NCBI GenBank assembly: GCA_020832415.1
Contig: JAFIES010000122.1
Location: forward strand, 1-64,000
Direction: 5' to 3'
Length of the DNA: 64,000 nt
DNA from: Balneolaceae bacterium
GTDB taxonomy: Bacteria > Bacteroidota > Rhodothermia > Balneolales > Balneolaceae
Numbering within the stretch: the first letter of the stretch is position 1; every line of letters starts with the position of its first letter. The position numbers and the translations under genes are program-made. This document shows positions 47,050-56,299 of this stretch, one piece after another. The notes beneath the pieces are model-generated. The model made no database searches. It saw nothing but the letters and a program-made list of their open reading frames with translations, and was not told the DNA's origin.

Positions 47050-49296
47050 ATGGCAAAAGTAGATACAGATTTTAGCACCCGGATTGATCAATTTGGTCTG
47101 GATGCAAAACAGAGAAGTTCGCTGGCTTCCCTAATTAAGCTATGTCATAATCATCTGGACTCCACGGATGAAGAGATGATAACACGCGCATTTAAACTGT
47201 GCTGTAAATCTCATGAAAATGTAACCCGGGCATCGGGTGAGCCCTATTATGAGCATCCGTTAGAAGTAGCCAAAATAATGGCAGAAGAGTTCAATATCGA
47301 TGATGTTTCTGTTGCTGCTGCTCTTTTGCATGATACCGTTGAAGATACTCCCGTTACGCTGGATCAGATTGATGAACTGTTTGGCCCGGCGGTAAAACAT
47401 ATTATTGACGGGCTTACCAAAATATCCGGTGTTTTTGAAAACCGTGATACCAAGCAGGCAGAAACATTTATGAAGCTCTTGCTCTCCATGGCAGAAGATA
47501 TCCGTGTGGTACTGATAAAGTTTGCAGACCGGGTTCATAATATGCGAACCATCAAACATCTGCCAAAACAAAAACAGCTCAATAAAGCTACAGAAACAAT
47601 GGAGCTGTACGCTCCGCTTGCGCACAGATTCGGGCTTTTTCGGATCAAAAATGAGCTTGAAGATCTCTGTTTTAAGGTGATTGACCCAAATTCCTACAAG
47701 TTTATCGGCCGTAAACTTCGGGAAAAAAAAGAAGCCAGAGAGCAGTTTATCGATGAATTTATGGATCCGATAAAAGAGGAGCTCTCAAACCAAAAATTTC
47801 GTTTCGAAATTAAAGGCCGGCCAAAACACATCTACTCCATCTACCGGAAAATGCAGATGCAGCAGAAGCCTTTCGAAGAAATTTATGATCTGTTTGCAAT
47901 CCGCATTATTCTTGAAGATCCGCACACAAAAGAAGATTGCTGGAGAGTTTATTCTGTAATTACGGATTGGTACACACCTATACCAAAGCGGTTCAGGGAT
48001 TTTATCTCGGTACCAAAAGCGAACGGTTATCAATCGCTGCACACCACGGTGATCACCAAAAAAGGGCGCAAGGTAGAGGTACAGATTCGCACACGAAAAA
48101 TGGATAACATTGCAGAACAGGGGCTTGCCGCTCACTGGAAATACAAAGAAGGAAACAGCAGCGGCAACAAAGAACTCGACAAATTTGTGCACTGGGTGCG
48201 TGATGTGCTTGATGCTCCCCGGCCGGATGCCGCTACAGAATTTGTAAAAGATTTTCAGCTGAACCTTTATCAGGATGAAATCTATGTATTTACTCCCAAT
48301 GGTGAGCTGAAAACGCTGCCCAATGGTGCCTCCTGTATCGACTTTGCGTTTGAGATTCACAGTGAAATTGGTGAACGGGCTATTGCTGCCAAAGTAAATG
48401 GTAAAATGGTGCCGCTTCGGCAGAAGCTAAAATCGGGCGATCAGGTTGAGATAGTTACCGGTAATAAAGTGAACCTGAATCCCGACTGGATGGGTGATGT
48501 GGTTACTCATAAAGCCAAAGCAAGGCTTCGGCAGTTTACCAAGCAAAAAGAGAGAAGAGTTGCCAACGAAGGCCGCGACATTTGGGAGAAGAGAGCCGCC
48601 AAAGGGAAAGTTGAAATTACCGACCAGGAGCTCACCAAAGTTGCAAAACGGTTTAAGTTTAATGACACACAAGAGATGTTCTATGAAATTGGAACAGGTG
48701 CTTTTGAAGTGAACGAGCTTTTTAAGGTTGTTAAACAACTGAAAAGCAAAGGGCGGCTCGACAAAGATGATGAGGATGAGTTTAAGAAAGATCAGGGTGC
48801 CACGATTCCGGAGGAGTATTATAAATCGGCACGTTCTGTTGGTGATGGCAATGCTCTGCTTGTAGAGGGCGAACTGGATCATGTAAAATATTCGTACGCC
48901 AACTGCTGCAATCCTATTCCGGGCGATAATGTGGTTGGTTTCTTAAGCCGAAATGGTGATGTGAAAATTCACCGCTCAAACTGTAAAAATGCTCACCATC
49001 TCATTAAAACAGACAGCGAGAGAATTATTGACATTTCATGGGCGAGAAATATTGAAAACCAGTTTTTGGGTGCGATTAAAGTAATAGGAGAAGATCGGGT
49101 TGGGTTGGTGAATGATATCACCGAGGTTCTTTCGAAGTCTCTTCAAACCAATATGAAAAGCATTAATGTAAATAGTGATGGCGGTATGTTTGAAGGAATA
49201 ATTACGGCCTATGTGAACGATCTGAAGCATCTCGAAAAAATTATTAAACGACTTGAGAGAATTGATAGCATAAAAACCGTAATGAGATATGAGTAA
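47050..49296 (+). CDS. Bifunctional (p)ppGpp synthetase/hydrolase (Rel/SpoT)
   Basis: A 748-residue long RSH protein: HD hydrolase domain with HDTVED (94-99), synthetase domain with RFRDFISVPKANGYQSLHT, TGS domain (about 405-465; IYVFTPNGELKTLP) and C-terminal ACT domain (about 670-748). HD motif residues are intact and the RFRD variant fits a bifunctional enzyme. Controls the stringent response. Single copy in the window. Confidence 0.95.
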   Translation: MAKVDTDFSTRIDQFGLDAKQRSSLASLIKLCHNHLDSTDEEMITRAFKLCCKSHENVTRASGEPYYEHPLEVAKIMAEEFNIDDVSVAAALLHDTVEDTPVTLDQIDELFGPAVKHIIDGLTKISGVFENRDTKQAETFMKLLLSMAEDIRVVLIKFADRVHNMRTIKHLPKQKQLNKATETMELYAPLAHRFGLFRIKNELEDLCFKVIDPNSYKFIGRKLREKKEAREQFIDEFMDPIKEELSNQKFRFEIKGRPKHIYSIYRKMQMQQKPFEEIYDLFAIRIILEDPHTKEDCWRVYSVITDWYTPIPKRFRDFISVPKANGYQSLHTTVITKKGRKVEVQIRTRKMDNIAEQGLAAHWKYKEGNSSGNKELDKFVHWVRDVLDAPRPDAATEFVKDFQLNLYQDEIYVFTPNGELKTLPNGASCIDFAFEIHSEIGERAIAAKVNGKMVPLRQKLKSGDQVEIVTGNKVNLNPDWMGDVVTHKAKARLRQFTKQKERRVANEGRDIWEKRAAKGKVEITDQELTKVAKRFKFNDTQEMFYEIGTGAFEVNELFKVVKQLKSKGRLDKDDEDEFKKDQGATIPEEYYKSARSVGDGNALLVEGELDHVKYSYANCCNPIPGDNVVGFLSRNGDVKIHRSNCKNAHHLIKTDSERIIDISWARNIENQFLGAIKVIGEDRVGLVNDITEVLSKSLQTNMKSINVNSDGGMFEGIITAYVNDLKHLEKIIKRLERIDSIKTVMRYE

Positions 49297-49452
49297 ATAA
49301 CTCTATGTTACGTAGGTGCAAACACTTATATTGTCAAATCGTCAAAAAATTTCTATGTGCTTAGTATAATACTTGCTATTTTTGTTACATATAAGCTGAT
49401 TATTTGATACGCTTACATATTAAATAACAAAACGTAATAGACATAGGATAGT

Positions 49453-49767
49453 ATGGTGACTTACACAAAACGAGATATTGTTCGGACTGTAGCTGATAAA
49501 ATGGACGTTCCGCTTAATCAGGCAGAACCGTGGGTCGATTCAGTAATTGATGCCCTAAGAGGCAAAATGATGGACGCAGACCCTACATGCAGAATTGAGC
49601 TCAGAAACTTCGGAGTATTTGAAGTAAAAGAGACCAAAGCGAAGCCAAAGGCAAGAAACCCAAAAACAAATGAAGTGATTTATGTTCCGGCTCATCGCAA
49701 AACCCACTTCAAGCCAAGCAAAAAGCTGAAAAAATTCCTTAAGCAACCGCTTGATGAATTAAAATAA
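49453..49767 (+). CDS. HU/IHF-family DNA-binding protein
   Basis: A 104-residue protein with the HU fold: helices about 5-42, then RIELRNFGVFEVKETKAKPK and the DNA-contact arm ARNPKTNEVIYVPA. A basic tail of about 15 residues (KPSKKLKKFLKQ) exceeds the core. It is the first gene in a unit with ruvX, def and fmt. Confidence 0.9.
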   Translation: MVTYTKRDIVRTVADKMDVPLNQAEPWVDSVIDALRGKMMDADPTCRIELRNFGVFEVKETKAKPKARNPKTNEVIYVPAHRKTHFKPSKKLKKFLKQPLDELK

Positions 49768-49776
49768 GGGCTTCCC

Positions 49777-50208
49777 TTGGCAGAGTATGGCAGAATCTTG
49801 GGTGTAGATGTGGGGAGTAAACGTGTTGGTTTAGCAAGAACCGATTTGTTACGAACCATAGCCAGTCCCATTGGTACATTTACGCCCAAAGATTCTTTTT
49901 TAGAGATAGAGAGACAAATAAGAACAGAGGGGCCTGTTAGCGGGATTGTTATAGGATGGCCACTTACCACAGAGGGTGAACCTACAGATGCAACCCGTAT
50001 TGTAATTGATTATATTGCTGCACTGAAAAAAAAGTTTAAGAACACCAAAATCTACAAGATGGATGAACGTTTTTCATCCCGTCAGGCAATGAAAATAATG
50101 GTAGAGTCCGGTGTGCCAAAACGAAAAAGAAATAAAAAAGGCAGGCTTGATCAAGCTGCTGCCGCATTAATTTTACAACAGTTTTTAGAGGCGCGTCCCG
50201 AAATTTGA
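49777..50208 (+). CDS. ruvX: Putative pre-16S rRNA nuclease / Holliday junction resolvase YqgF
   Basis: A 143-residue RNase H-fold protein with LGVDVGSKRVGLAR at the start, VIGWPLTTEGE and DERFSSRQA, which carry the acidic metal ligands, and DQAAAALILQ at the end. Start TTG, since a nearby ATG is out of frame. Confidence 0.92.
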   Translation: MAEYGRILGVDVGSKRVGLARTDLLRTIASPIGTFTPKDSFLEIERQIRTEGPVSGIVIGWPLTTEGEPTDATRIVIDYIAALKKKFKNTKIYKMDERFSSRQAMKIMVESGVPKRKRNKKGRLDQAAAALILQQFLEARPEI

Positions 50209-50209
50209 T

Positions 50210-50776
50210 ATGGCAATCTTACCTATTGTAACATACAACGACTCCGTTCTCCGGCAAAATGCAGAGCCGGTTAAAGAAAACAGCGAAGAACTACAACAGC
50301 TCATCGATAACATGTTTGAAACCATGTACAACTCAAATGGGGTTGGATTGGCTGCTCCGCAAATTGGTAAATCAATCCGTTTATTTGTGGTTGATACCGA
50401 TGTGATGACGGAAGAGCTTGATGACGAAGAAGATATCGGGCCGCTTGTTTTCATCAATCCTGAAATTGTAAAAACAGATGGTAACGAAATCAGAATGGAA
50501 GAGGGATGTCTGAGCATTCCGGAGGTTAGAGACGAAGTAAACCGACCTGAAATGGTTGAAGTTTCCTATCTCGACAGGGAGTTTAACAAACAACTAATCC
50601 GAACCGAGGGTTGGCTTTCAAGGGTGATTCAGCATGAGTACGATCATCTGAAAGGTGTGCTTTTCCTGGATCATATCAGTGCATTTCGTCGGCGTCTGCA
50701 TCGATCGGCACTTCGGAAAATTGAAAATGGCAAACTAGATATCTCATATCCCGTATTTCCAAAAACCGGAGTTTAA
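50210..50776 (+). CDS. def: Peptide deformylase
   Basis: A 188-residue metalloenzyme that removes formyl from nascent proteins. GVGLAAPQIG (44-53), EEGCLSIPE with metal ligand Cys100, and QHEYDHLKG with His142 and His146 are intact. It precedes fmt by three bases, a classical pairing. Confidence 0.96.
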   Translation: MAILPIVTYNDSVLRQNAEPVKENSEELQQLIDNMFETMYNSNGVGLAAPQIGKSIRLFVVDTDVMTEELDDEEDIGPLVFINPEIVKTDGNEIRMEEGCLSIPEVRDEVNRPEMVEVSYLDREFNKQLIRTEGWLSRVIQHEYDHLKGVLFLDHISAFRRRLHRSALRKIENGKLDISYPVFPKTGV

Positions 50777-50779
50777 GAG

Positions 50780-51703
50780 ATGAAGCCGCTCAAAATTGTT
50801 TTTATGGGATCGCCTGATTTTGCAGTTCCCAGCCTTGAGAAGCTGTATGTGTCAGGGCATAAAATTCTGGCTGTAGTGAGCAATCCGGATAAACGCAGAG
50901 GGCGACGGAGCAAGCCCGTTCCAACCGCTGTAAAAGGCAAAGCACTCGAACTAAATCTGCCCACAATTGATGTTGAAGATGTAAAGTCTGATGAGTTCAG
51001 CAATCAATTACATTCACTTAATCCGGATCTGCTGGTTGTGGTTGCATTCAGAATTTTACCGGCATCAATCCTGGACATTCCCAAAAAGGGCTCTATTAAT
51101 CTGCATGCATCCCTTCTTCCCAAGTATCGTGGGGCAGCTCCCATACACTGGGCCATCATAAATGGAGAAAAGAAAACAGGCTGCACCGTATTTTTTCTGA
51201 ATGATGTGGTGGATACCGGAAAAATCATCGGGACGATTGAAACGCCCGTGGGAGATATGGAAACAACAGGAGATATCTACAAACGGCTTAAAGATATTGG
51301 CAGTGATTTGCTTCTGGATTGTGTAAACCAGATCTCAAATGAAAGTTATTCCCTGAAAGAGCAGGATGATACAAAAGCCACACCTGCACCAAAACTATTC
51401 AGAGAGAATACCAGGATCGATTTTGAGCAAGATGCACAAACTGTACATAACTTTATTCGCGGACTGAACCCCTTTCCCGGAGCCTGGTGCACCTATGCCG
51501 GGCAAAAAATGAATATATACAGATCTAAACCCGAGCTAAACGTGAATCTCAAACCGGGAACTTTGAAATCTGTTGAGAAAAGTCTGTTGGCAGGATGTGG
51601 AAATGGTTCAGTTGAACTGCTGGAAGTACAACTTCCCGGTACAAAAATTTTAAGTGGCGCTGAATTTGCCAATGGTTACGACCTTGACGAGCAGCTTTAC
51701 TGA
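50780..51703 (+). CDS. fmt: Methionyl-tRNA formyltransferase
   Basis: A 307-residue enzyme that formylates Met-tRNA(fMet). MGSPDFAVPSLEKL at the start, INLHASLLPKYRGAAPI with the catalytic Asn/His region, and the C-terminal domain with FIRGLNPFPGAW are present. Complements def directly upstream. Confidence 0.96.
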   Translation: MKPLKIVFMGSPDFAVPSLEKLYVSGHKILAVVSNPDKRRGRRSKPVPTAVKGKALELNLPTIDVEDVKSDEFSNQLHSLNPDLLVVVAFRILPASILDIPKKGSINLHASLLPKYRGAAPIHWAIINGEKKTGCTVFFLNDVVDTGKIIGTIETPVGDMETTGDIYKRLKDIGSDLLLDCVNQISNESYSLKEQDDTKATPAPKLFRENTRIDFEQDAQTVHNFIRGLNPFPGAWCTYAGQKMNIYRSKPELNVNLKPGTLKSVEKSLLAGCGNGSVELLEVQLPGTKILSGAEFANGYDLDEQLY

Positions 51704-51798
51704 GAAGGCGATATCTTTTTTATGAAGTTAAATCATGATTTTACAATACCATCCAATCGTAATAGTTAATTTGATCGAACCGGTAAATTTTGAATAAC

Positions 51799-51823
51799 AA
51801 GGTTGATTAAATCAACTTTTTTT
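51799..51823 (+). terminator. Rho-independent terminator after fmt
   Basis: AAGGTTGAT and ATCAACTTT pair (one G-T) around a TAA loop, followed by T residues. Confidence 0.65.
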
Positions 51824-51881
51824 GTGATATACTCACATCCGAAAACAAGAATCTTTTTTAAATCTATAATGTAACATACAC

Positions 51882-52574
51882 ATGGAGCTTTCACCTTTAC
51901 TACAAGCGGCCAAAGAAGGAAATCTGAATCAGGTTAAAGAGTTGCATCTGGAGGGGGCAGATCTGAATGAGACGAACAAGAGTGGGTCAACAGCTTTGAT
52001 TTATGCTTCAGAAAACGGGCATATGCCTGTTCTTAAATATCTCATAGAAAATGGGGCAGACCCGGCCATCACAACCAAAATGGGTGGCACCGCACTGAAT
52101 CGTGCTGCAGAAAATGGCAGTATTGAAATCATGAAGTTTTTGCTGGACAACGGCACACCGATCGGCAACCTTGCTCTTATCGTTGCAGCCAGAGAGGGGA
52201 ATCTGGAAGCAGTGGAGCTTCTCATTAAACATGGAGCTGATGTGAACGCACAGCAGCGATGGGGCCAGACTGCACTGATGCTTGCGGCTCGTGAAGGCCA
52301 TACAGCCATTGCTAAATTTCTGCTCGACGCTGGAGCCAATGTGCGTTTAAAAGACAAAAATGGGGACACGGCACTGAACATTGCTCTCGATAACGATAAC
52401 CCGGACATCGTAATGCAGCTGAGGAGAGCCGGCGCAAAAGCACAAACTCGTAAAGTTGTTACACCGGTGCAAACTGATGAAGACGATGATGATGACGCTG
52501 GAGACGTTGACGACCTGATCAGCGATGATGGAGATGTGTCTCCAGAAGATGTAGATCTTGACGAAGAGATATAA
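51882..52574 (+). CDS. Ankyrin-repeat protein
   Basis: A 230-residue protein with about five ankyrin repeats in residues 4-185 (GSTALIYASENGHMPVLKYL, GGTALNRAAENGSIEIMKFL, GQTALMLAAREGHTAIAKFL) and a very acidic tail (about 198-230). No signal peptide, so a cytoplasmic protein-contact module. Its partner is unknown. Confidence 0.88.
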   Translation: MELSPLLQAAKEGNLNQVKELHLEGADLNETNKSGSTALIYASENGHMPVLKYLIENGADPAITTKMGGTALNRAAENGSIEIMKFLLDNGTPIGNLALIVAAREGNLEAVELLIKHGADVNAQQRWGQTALMLAAREGHTAIAKFLLDAGANVRLKDKNGDTALNIALDNDNPDIVMQLRRAGAKAQTRKVVTPVQTDEDDDDDAGDVDDLISDDGDVSPEDVDLDEEI

Positions 52575-52781
52575 ATTTCCGGCAATAAATTGAAGATTTT
52601 AAACTCTGGTTGGAAAGAATATCTTCGGAACAGAATAGAAGCGCTTTCAATCTTTAAATAATGTTATTCATACATTTATCTGCCTCTAAAAATGGATTGA
52701 GAGTGAATAATAAGTTATTTTGTAGAGATTAAATGACTGCCGGAAGGCAGAAAAGTTAAATTGAAAATGGAGTAAAATTTT

Positions 52782-53780
52782 ATGGCAAAAGTAAAAGTAG
52801 GGATTAATGGATTCGGACGTATCGGGAGACTAGTTATGCGTGCAATCCTTGAGCATCAAAGTGATAAGGTTGAAGTAGTTGGAATAAACGATCTTACCGA
52901 TGCAAAAACACTGGCTCACCTGTTTAAATACGATTCTGCACAGGGCAAATTCAAAGGTGAAGTATATGCCGATGGAAATGATCTTGTGATCAACGGAACA
53001 AAAATTGGTGTTACAGCCGAAAGAGATCCTGCAAACCTGAAATGGGGAGAGCGTGGAGCAGAAGTAATTATTGAATCAACAGGAATTTTCCGTGATGCAA
53101 AAGGCTGTGCAAAGCACATTGAAGCCGGTGCCAAAAAAGTAATTATCTCTGCACCTGCCAAAGGCGATATTCAGACAATCGTATTGGGTGTTAACGACAA
53201 TGAAATCGATAAGAACAATACCGTTTATTCGAATGCAAGCTGTACAACAAACTGCCTTGCCCCGATGGTAAAAGTTCTTGATGAGAATTTCGGTGTTGAA
53301 AAAGGATTCATGACAACCATACACGCCTACACAGGCGATCAGGCATTGGTTGACGGCCCGCACAGTGATCTGAGAAGAGCACGTGCCGCTGCTACCAATA
53401 TTATACCAACTACAACCGGTGCTGCTGCAGCTGTTGGTTTGGTACTTCCTCATCTGAATGGCAAGCTTGATGGTGGCGCTGTTCGCGTTCCTGTTCTTAC
53501 AGGTTCACTAACCGATTTCACAGCAGTTGTGAAAAAAGGAACAACCGCTGATGAAGTTCTGGCTGCATTCAAAAAAGCTGCAGATGGTGATCTGAAGGGA
53601 ATCCTTGAGTACAGTGAAGAAGAGCTTGTATCCACTGATATTATTGGTAACCCGCACTCATGTATTTTCGACAGCGGAACCATCAAAGTGGATGGCAATC
53701 TTGTGAAAGTGATTGGCTGGTACGATAACGAAGCCGGTTACTCTGCAAGAACTGCAGAACTGATTACACGTATTGTATAA
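52782..53780 (+). CDS. gapA: Glyceraldehyde-3-phosphate dehydrogenase
   Basis: A 332-residue type I enzyme with NAD motif GINGFGRIGR, catalytic Cys154 in SNASCTTNCLAP and NNTVYS preceding it, and WYDNEAGYSAR near the end. Glycolysis and gluconeogenesis. Single gene with its own terminator. Confidence 0.96.
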   Translation: MAKVKVGINGFGRIGRLVMRAILEHQSDKVEVVGINDLTDAKTLAHLFKYDSAQGKFKGEVYADGNDLVINGTKIGVTAERDPANLKWGERGAEVIIESTGIFRDAKGCAKHIEAGAKKVIISAPAKGDIQTIVLGVNDNEIDKNNTVYSNASCTTNCLAPMVKVLDENFGVEKGFMTTIHAYTGDQALVDGPHSDLRRARAAATNIIPTTTGAAAAVGLVLPHLNGKLDGGAVRVPVLTGSLTDFTAVVKKGTTADEVLAAFKKAADGDLKGILEYSEEELVSTDIIGNPHSCIFDSGTIKVDGNLVKVIGWYDNEAGYSARTAELITRIV

Positions 53781-53817
53781 CAGTTTCTTCGGAAGTATCA
53801 CTTCTGAATACAATTTC

Positions 53818-53851
53818 AAAGCCCGCAGCTTAAAAGCTGCGGGCTTTTCTT
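53818..53851 (+). terminator. Rho-independent terminator after gapA
   Basis: AAAGCCCGCAGCT / AGCTGCGGGCTTTT perfect stem with a four-base loop TAAA, then T-rich sequence. Confidence 0.92.
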
Positions 53852-53887
53852 TTATACAGAAGTTTTGATTGGGGGAGAGCTCATTTT

Positions 53888-53944
53888 TTATCGCTGAATG
53901 TGTTTTGCTCCGACGTACACTTTGGGGATGATTATCAGGTTAGA
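53888..53944 (-). pseudogene. Remnant of an amidohydrolase gene 3' end
   Basis: Read on the minus strand, this ends in NLIIIPKVYVGAKHIQR then TAA. The intact amidohydrolase at 54645 ends in NLKSILDVYIGAKRIQR with the same codon frame; about 47 of 57 bases match. Upstream of this the similarity stops. It is a decayed tail of a tandem paralogue; the rest was lost, probably when the repeat next to it arrived. Confidence 0.7.
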
Positions 53945-53997
53945 CTTTACTTTTGTATTAGTACGCCACACCTGTATTTCTATTTTTGAATAATTAC

Positions 53998-54250
53998 TAA
54001 CCTGAGTTCGATTCTAAATCATCGTTTATGTAAATCAAAAGTCCCCTCCTTTTCAAGGAGGGGTTCCTCTTTTTACCCGCGAAGCGATTTAGGGGTGGTT
54101 GAAAAACAGGAAACATCCAATTTTCTCGGTTTATAGGTCTAAACAAAATCTTTTAAACACTCCCAGCCCCTCCCCCCGAAAAGATCGGGATCATTGACTT
54201 ACGGAGGAGGGGAGCATCTTTTATTGCAATTTAAAATCGAACTGAGGTTA
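53998..54250. repeat. MITE-like element with 22-bp inverted ends
   Basis: The left end (53998-54019, TAACCTGAGTTCGATTCTAA..) and right end (54229-54250) are inverted repeats with 20 of 22 positions matching. The 200-base core contains CCCCTCCTTTTCAAGGAGGGG and its partner near 54170-54215, a motif I recall from Bacteroidota intergenic repeats. No coding. The ends share TGAGTTCGAT with the 1-148 and 17388-17581 repeats, suggesting one mobilising enzyme. Confidence 0.72.
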
Positions 54251-54258
54251 CTAGAGTG

Positions 54259-54530
54259 CGAATTTTCAGATTGGCTAAATCTTTCCCGTACTTTTGGCTT
54301 GACCCAAAAGTACCAAAAAGTCAAGACGGTGAATTCCCGAGGCGTCCGTTTCAGCTATGCGGAACGAATCCAAGGCCCCGCCTTGTGAATTTCCAAATCA
54401 TGGTAAATTTAATCCCTGCGTGGCTTAGGATTCGTAAAGCACCGTTACGCTTTACGAACCGGGAATTCAAGGTCGAAGAGGCTTATTGCAGGTTTGGATT
54501 CCTTTACTTTTTTAAAGATTAAGTGGTTTC
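54259..54530. repeat. Palindrome-rich intergenic repeat
   Basis: Nested hairpins mark this block: GTACTTTTGG-CTTGAC-CCAAAAGTAC (54288-54313, perfect 10-bp stem), TTCGTAAAGC..GCTTTACGAA (54431-54458, perfect), and GAATTCCCG at 54331-54339 pairing with CGGGAATTC at 54460-54468. Resembles the CTTGACCCAAAAGTACC family of repeats I recall from other Bacteroidota genomes. The two long frames that cross it are artefacts. Confidence 0.65.
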
Positions 54531-54644
54531 AGGTTGCCCGAAGTGTTCATTATAGATTAATGCCTAACTGATCATCAATCATTGAAAAATGCAAAGTAAA
54601 AAAATGTGGAAATCGGGAATAAACTTTAATCTGATTCTGTTTGT

Positions 54645-55949
54645 TTATCGCTGAATGCGTTTTGCTCCGATGTAAACGTCGAGGATGGATTTCAGGTTTG
54701 AGATATCATCAAACGGATTCTCTTCAACTACCACAAAATCGGCCCATTTTCCGGCTTCCAGGGTTCCGAGTTCCTCATCTATTCCCATACACTCTGCGGC
54801 ATATCGGGTGGATGATTGTAATATCTCAGCCGGTGTCATTCCGGCATCCTGCATCATTTGCATCTCAAGATGTTCAAAATAGCCTTGAAAACGTGCAGGC
54901 GGTCCACTGTCGGTTCCCATGGCCACACGTACACCGGCATTATGCAGGGCAACCATATTCTCTTTTGCCAGTGGCAGAGCATCCCTGAAATAGTCAGCAG
55001 CGGCACCTGTAAAAACCTCCTGAACCTCCGGCCGTTGAAGCTGTTCAAGTACTTCAGGGTTTGCGTATTCGAGAAAGAAAGGATCATCGAAAAAATCGGG
55101 CCGTTCAGAGTAAACATAAACAGAGAGTTCACGTGTGAGTGTTGGTGTAATACACACATCCCGATCGAGCATCAGATCAATCAATTCGCTATCAACGGGC
55201 TCGTCTCTTACACTGTGGGCAATCAGATCACCGCCACTCTGAACAATTCCTTTTGCATCTTCAAGGTAAACGATGTGTGCAGCCAGCTTCAGGTTACGTC
55301 TGTGAACTTCATCGATGATGGCACTGTACACCTCAGGTGACATTTTCTCACGCTGGCCTAATCCATCATCCACGCGAATTTTCATCCAGTCGGGGTTGTA
55401 CCGGTTGTTTCGTTCTACCTCTTCTGCAGCTTCATCCGGTGTATCTGCACTGAGTACATCTCCGGCGAGGAATACACGTGCCATCCCACGTTCAACGGGA
55501 TCCATATTATCGCGGACAAGAAATGCGTGATACGGTTCATCACCCAAACTTACAACCGTTGTTATGCCATAGGCAGCAGAAAGCTTAAGCTGCCTCACTA
55601 CATTATCTGTTGTGTGGGCCTGTGCGCTTGTGTCAAGTCCATCAGCCATACCTATGTGACCATGGGCATTAATCAAGCCGGGCACCACAAAAGCACCGCC
55701 AAGGTCTACGGTTTGGGCATTTTCAGGGAAATCGTGATCATTCATATCAAGAATGGACACAACGCGGCCATCCCGGGTAACAAGTGCTGCATTTTCCTGC
55801 ATGTTTTGATCAGTGCCGTTCCAAATTGTTGCATTGGTAAATATCAGCAGATCATTTTCATCTTCGCTGCTGCAGGCTGTAAATGAAATCATTAAAAGGA
55901 GTACCATCAAAAGAGTAAGAAGTCTCGTGTAATTCATTTTATCAAGCAT
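54645..55949 (-). CDS. Amidohydrolase, imidazolonepropionase-like lipoprotein
   Basis: A 434-residue metal-dependent hydrolase with lipobox FTAC (Cys26), metal motif NAHGHIG (His96, His98), KIRVDDG, then LAAHIVY, IAHSVRDE and GTDSGPP, as in the secreted amidohydrolases of COG1228. Located at the periplasmic membrane face; substrate could be a dipeptide or imino compound. An in-frame ATG at 55937 is an alternative start with the signal intact. A degraded sister gene tail lies 700 bases downstream. Confidence 0.85.
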   Translation of the reverse strand: MLDKMNYTRLLTLLMVLLLMISFTACSSEDENDLLIFTNATIWNGTDQNMQENAALVTRDGRVVSILDMNDHDFPENAQTVDLGGAFVVPGLINAHGHIGMADGLDTSAQAHTTDNVVRQLKLSAAYGITTVVSLGDEPYHAFLVRDNMDPVERGMARVFLAGDVLSADTPDEAAEEVERNNRYNPDWMKIRVDDGLGQREKMSPEVYSAIIDEVHRRNLKLAAHIVYLEDAKGIVQSGGDLIAHSVRDEPVDSELIDLMLDRDVCITPTLTRELSVYVYSERPDFFDDPFFLEYANPEVLEQLQRPEVQEVFTGAAADYFRDALPLAKENMVALHNAGVRVAMGTDSGPPARFQGYFEHLEMQMMQDAGMTPAEILQSSTRYAAECMGIDEELGTLEAGKWADFVVVEENPFDDISNLKSILDVYIGAKRIQR

Positions 55950-56056
55950 TGGTTTAGTAGAAAACAGGTTTAAGATACCATGATCTAAAGATCAAAACAT
56001 TCGTTAACGGCATCTTAAGAGGGTTCTGGTTGAAAGTCAATCTGCATAAAAACTGT

Positions 56057-56251
56057 TTACATGTTTCTCATGGCAGGCCCAACATTAAACACCATGAAAG
56101 CCATCCAAATGATCAGAATAATCAGCAGAAATAAAAGCAGTAACAGCATTAGCCGGTTGATGTCGCCGGTACGGGTAAGTACGATTTTACGCTTTTTATA
56201 TACCACGAAAACCAGTACAAAAAGCAGCAGTATGAAAGGTGCTATAGCCAT
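56057..56251 (-). CDS. Small membrane protein, 64 aa
   Basis: Two hydrophobic helices (about 5-22 and 34-56) separated by a basic loop KKRKIVLTRTGD make up nearly the whole protein. No family recognised. It follows metZ by 48 bases on the same strand and could be the last gene of that unit. Confidence 0.5.
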   Translation of the reverse strand: MAIAPFILLLFVLVFVVYKKRKIVLTRTGDINRLMLLLLLFLLIILIIWMAFMVFNVGPAMRNM

Positions 56252-56299
56252 GATTAATGATAAAGTAAACGGTGAAACTTCACATACAAATCTGCCGGA

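Noticed and set aside
47785-48360. 191-codon frame antisense to the (p)ppGpp synthetase gene
   Set aside because: Its composition is random-like, and the sense gene is certain.
52001-52585. Long serine-rich frame antisense to the ankyrin gene
   Set aside because: A shadow produced by the repeated codons of the ankyrin gene on the other strand.
54256-54522. Open frame of 88 codons across the palindromic repeat
   Set aside because: It lies inside the hairpin-rich repeat, follows no ribosome-binding site, and its translation has no domain pattern.
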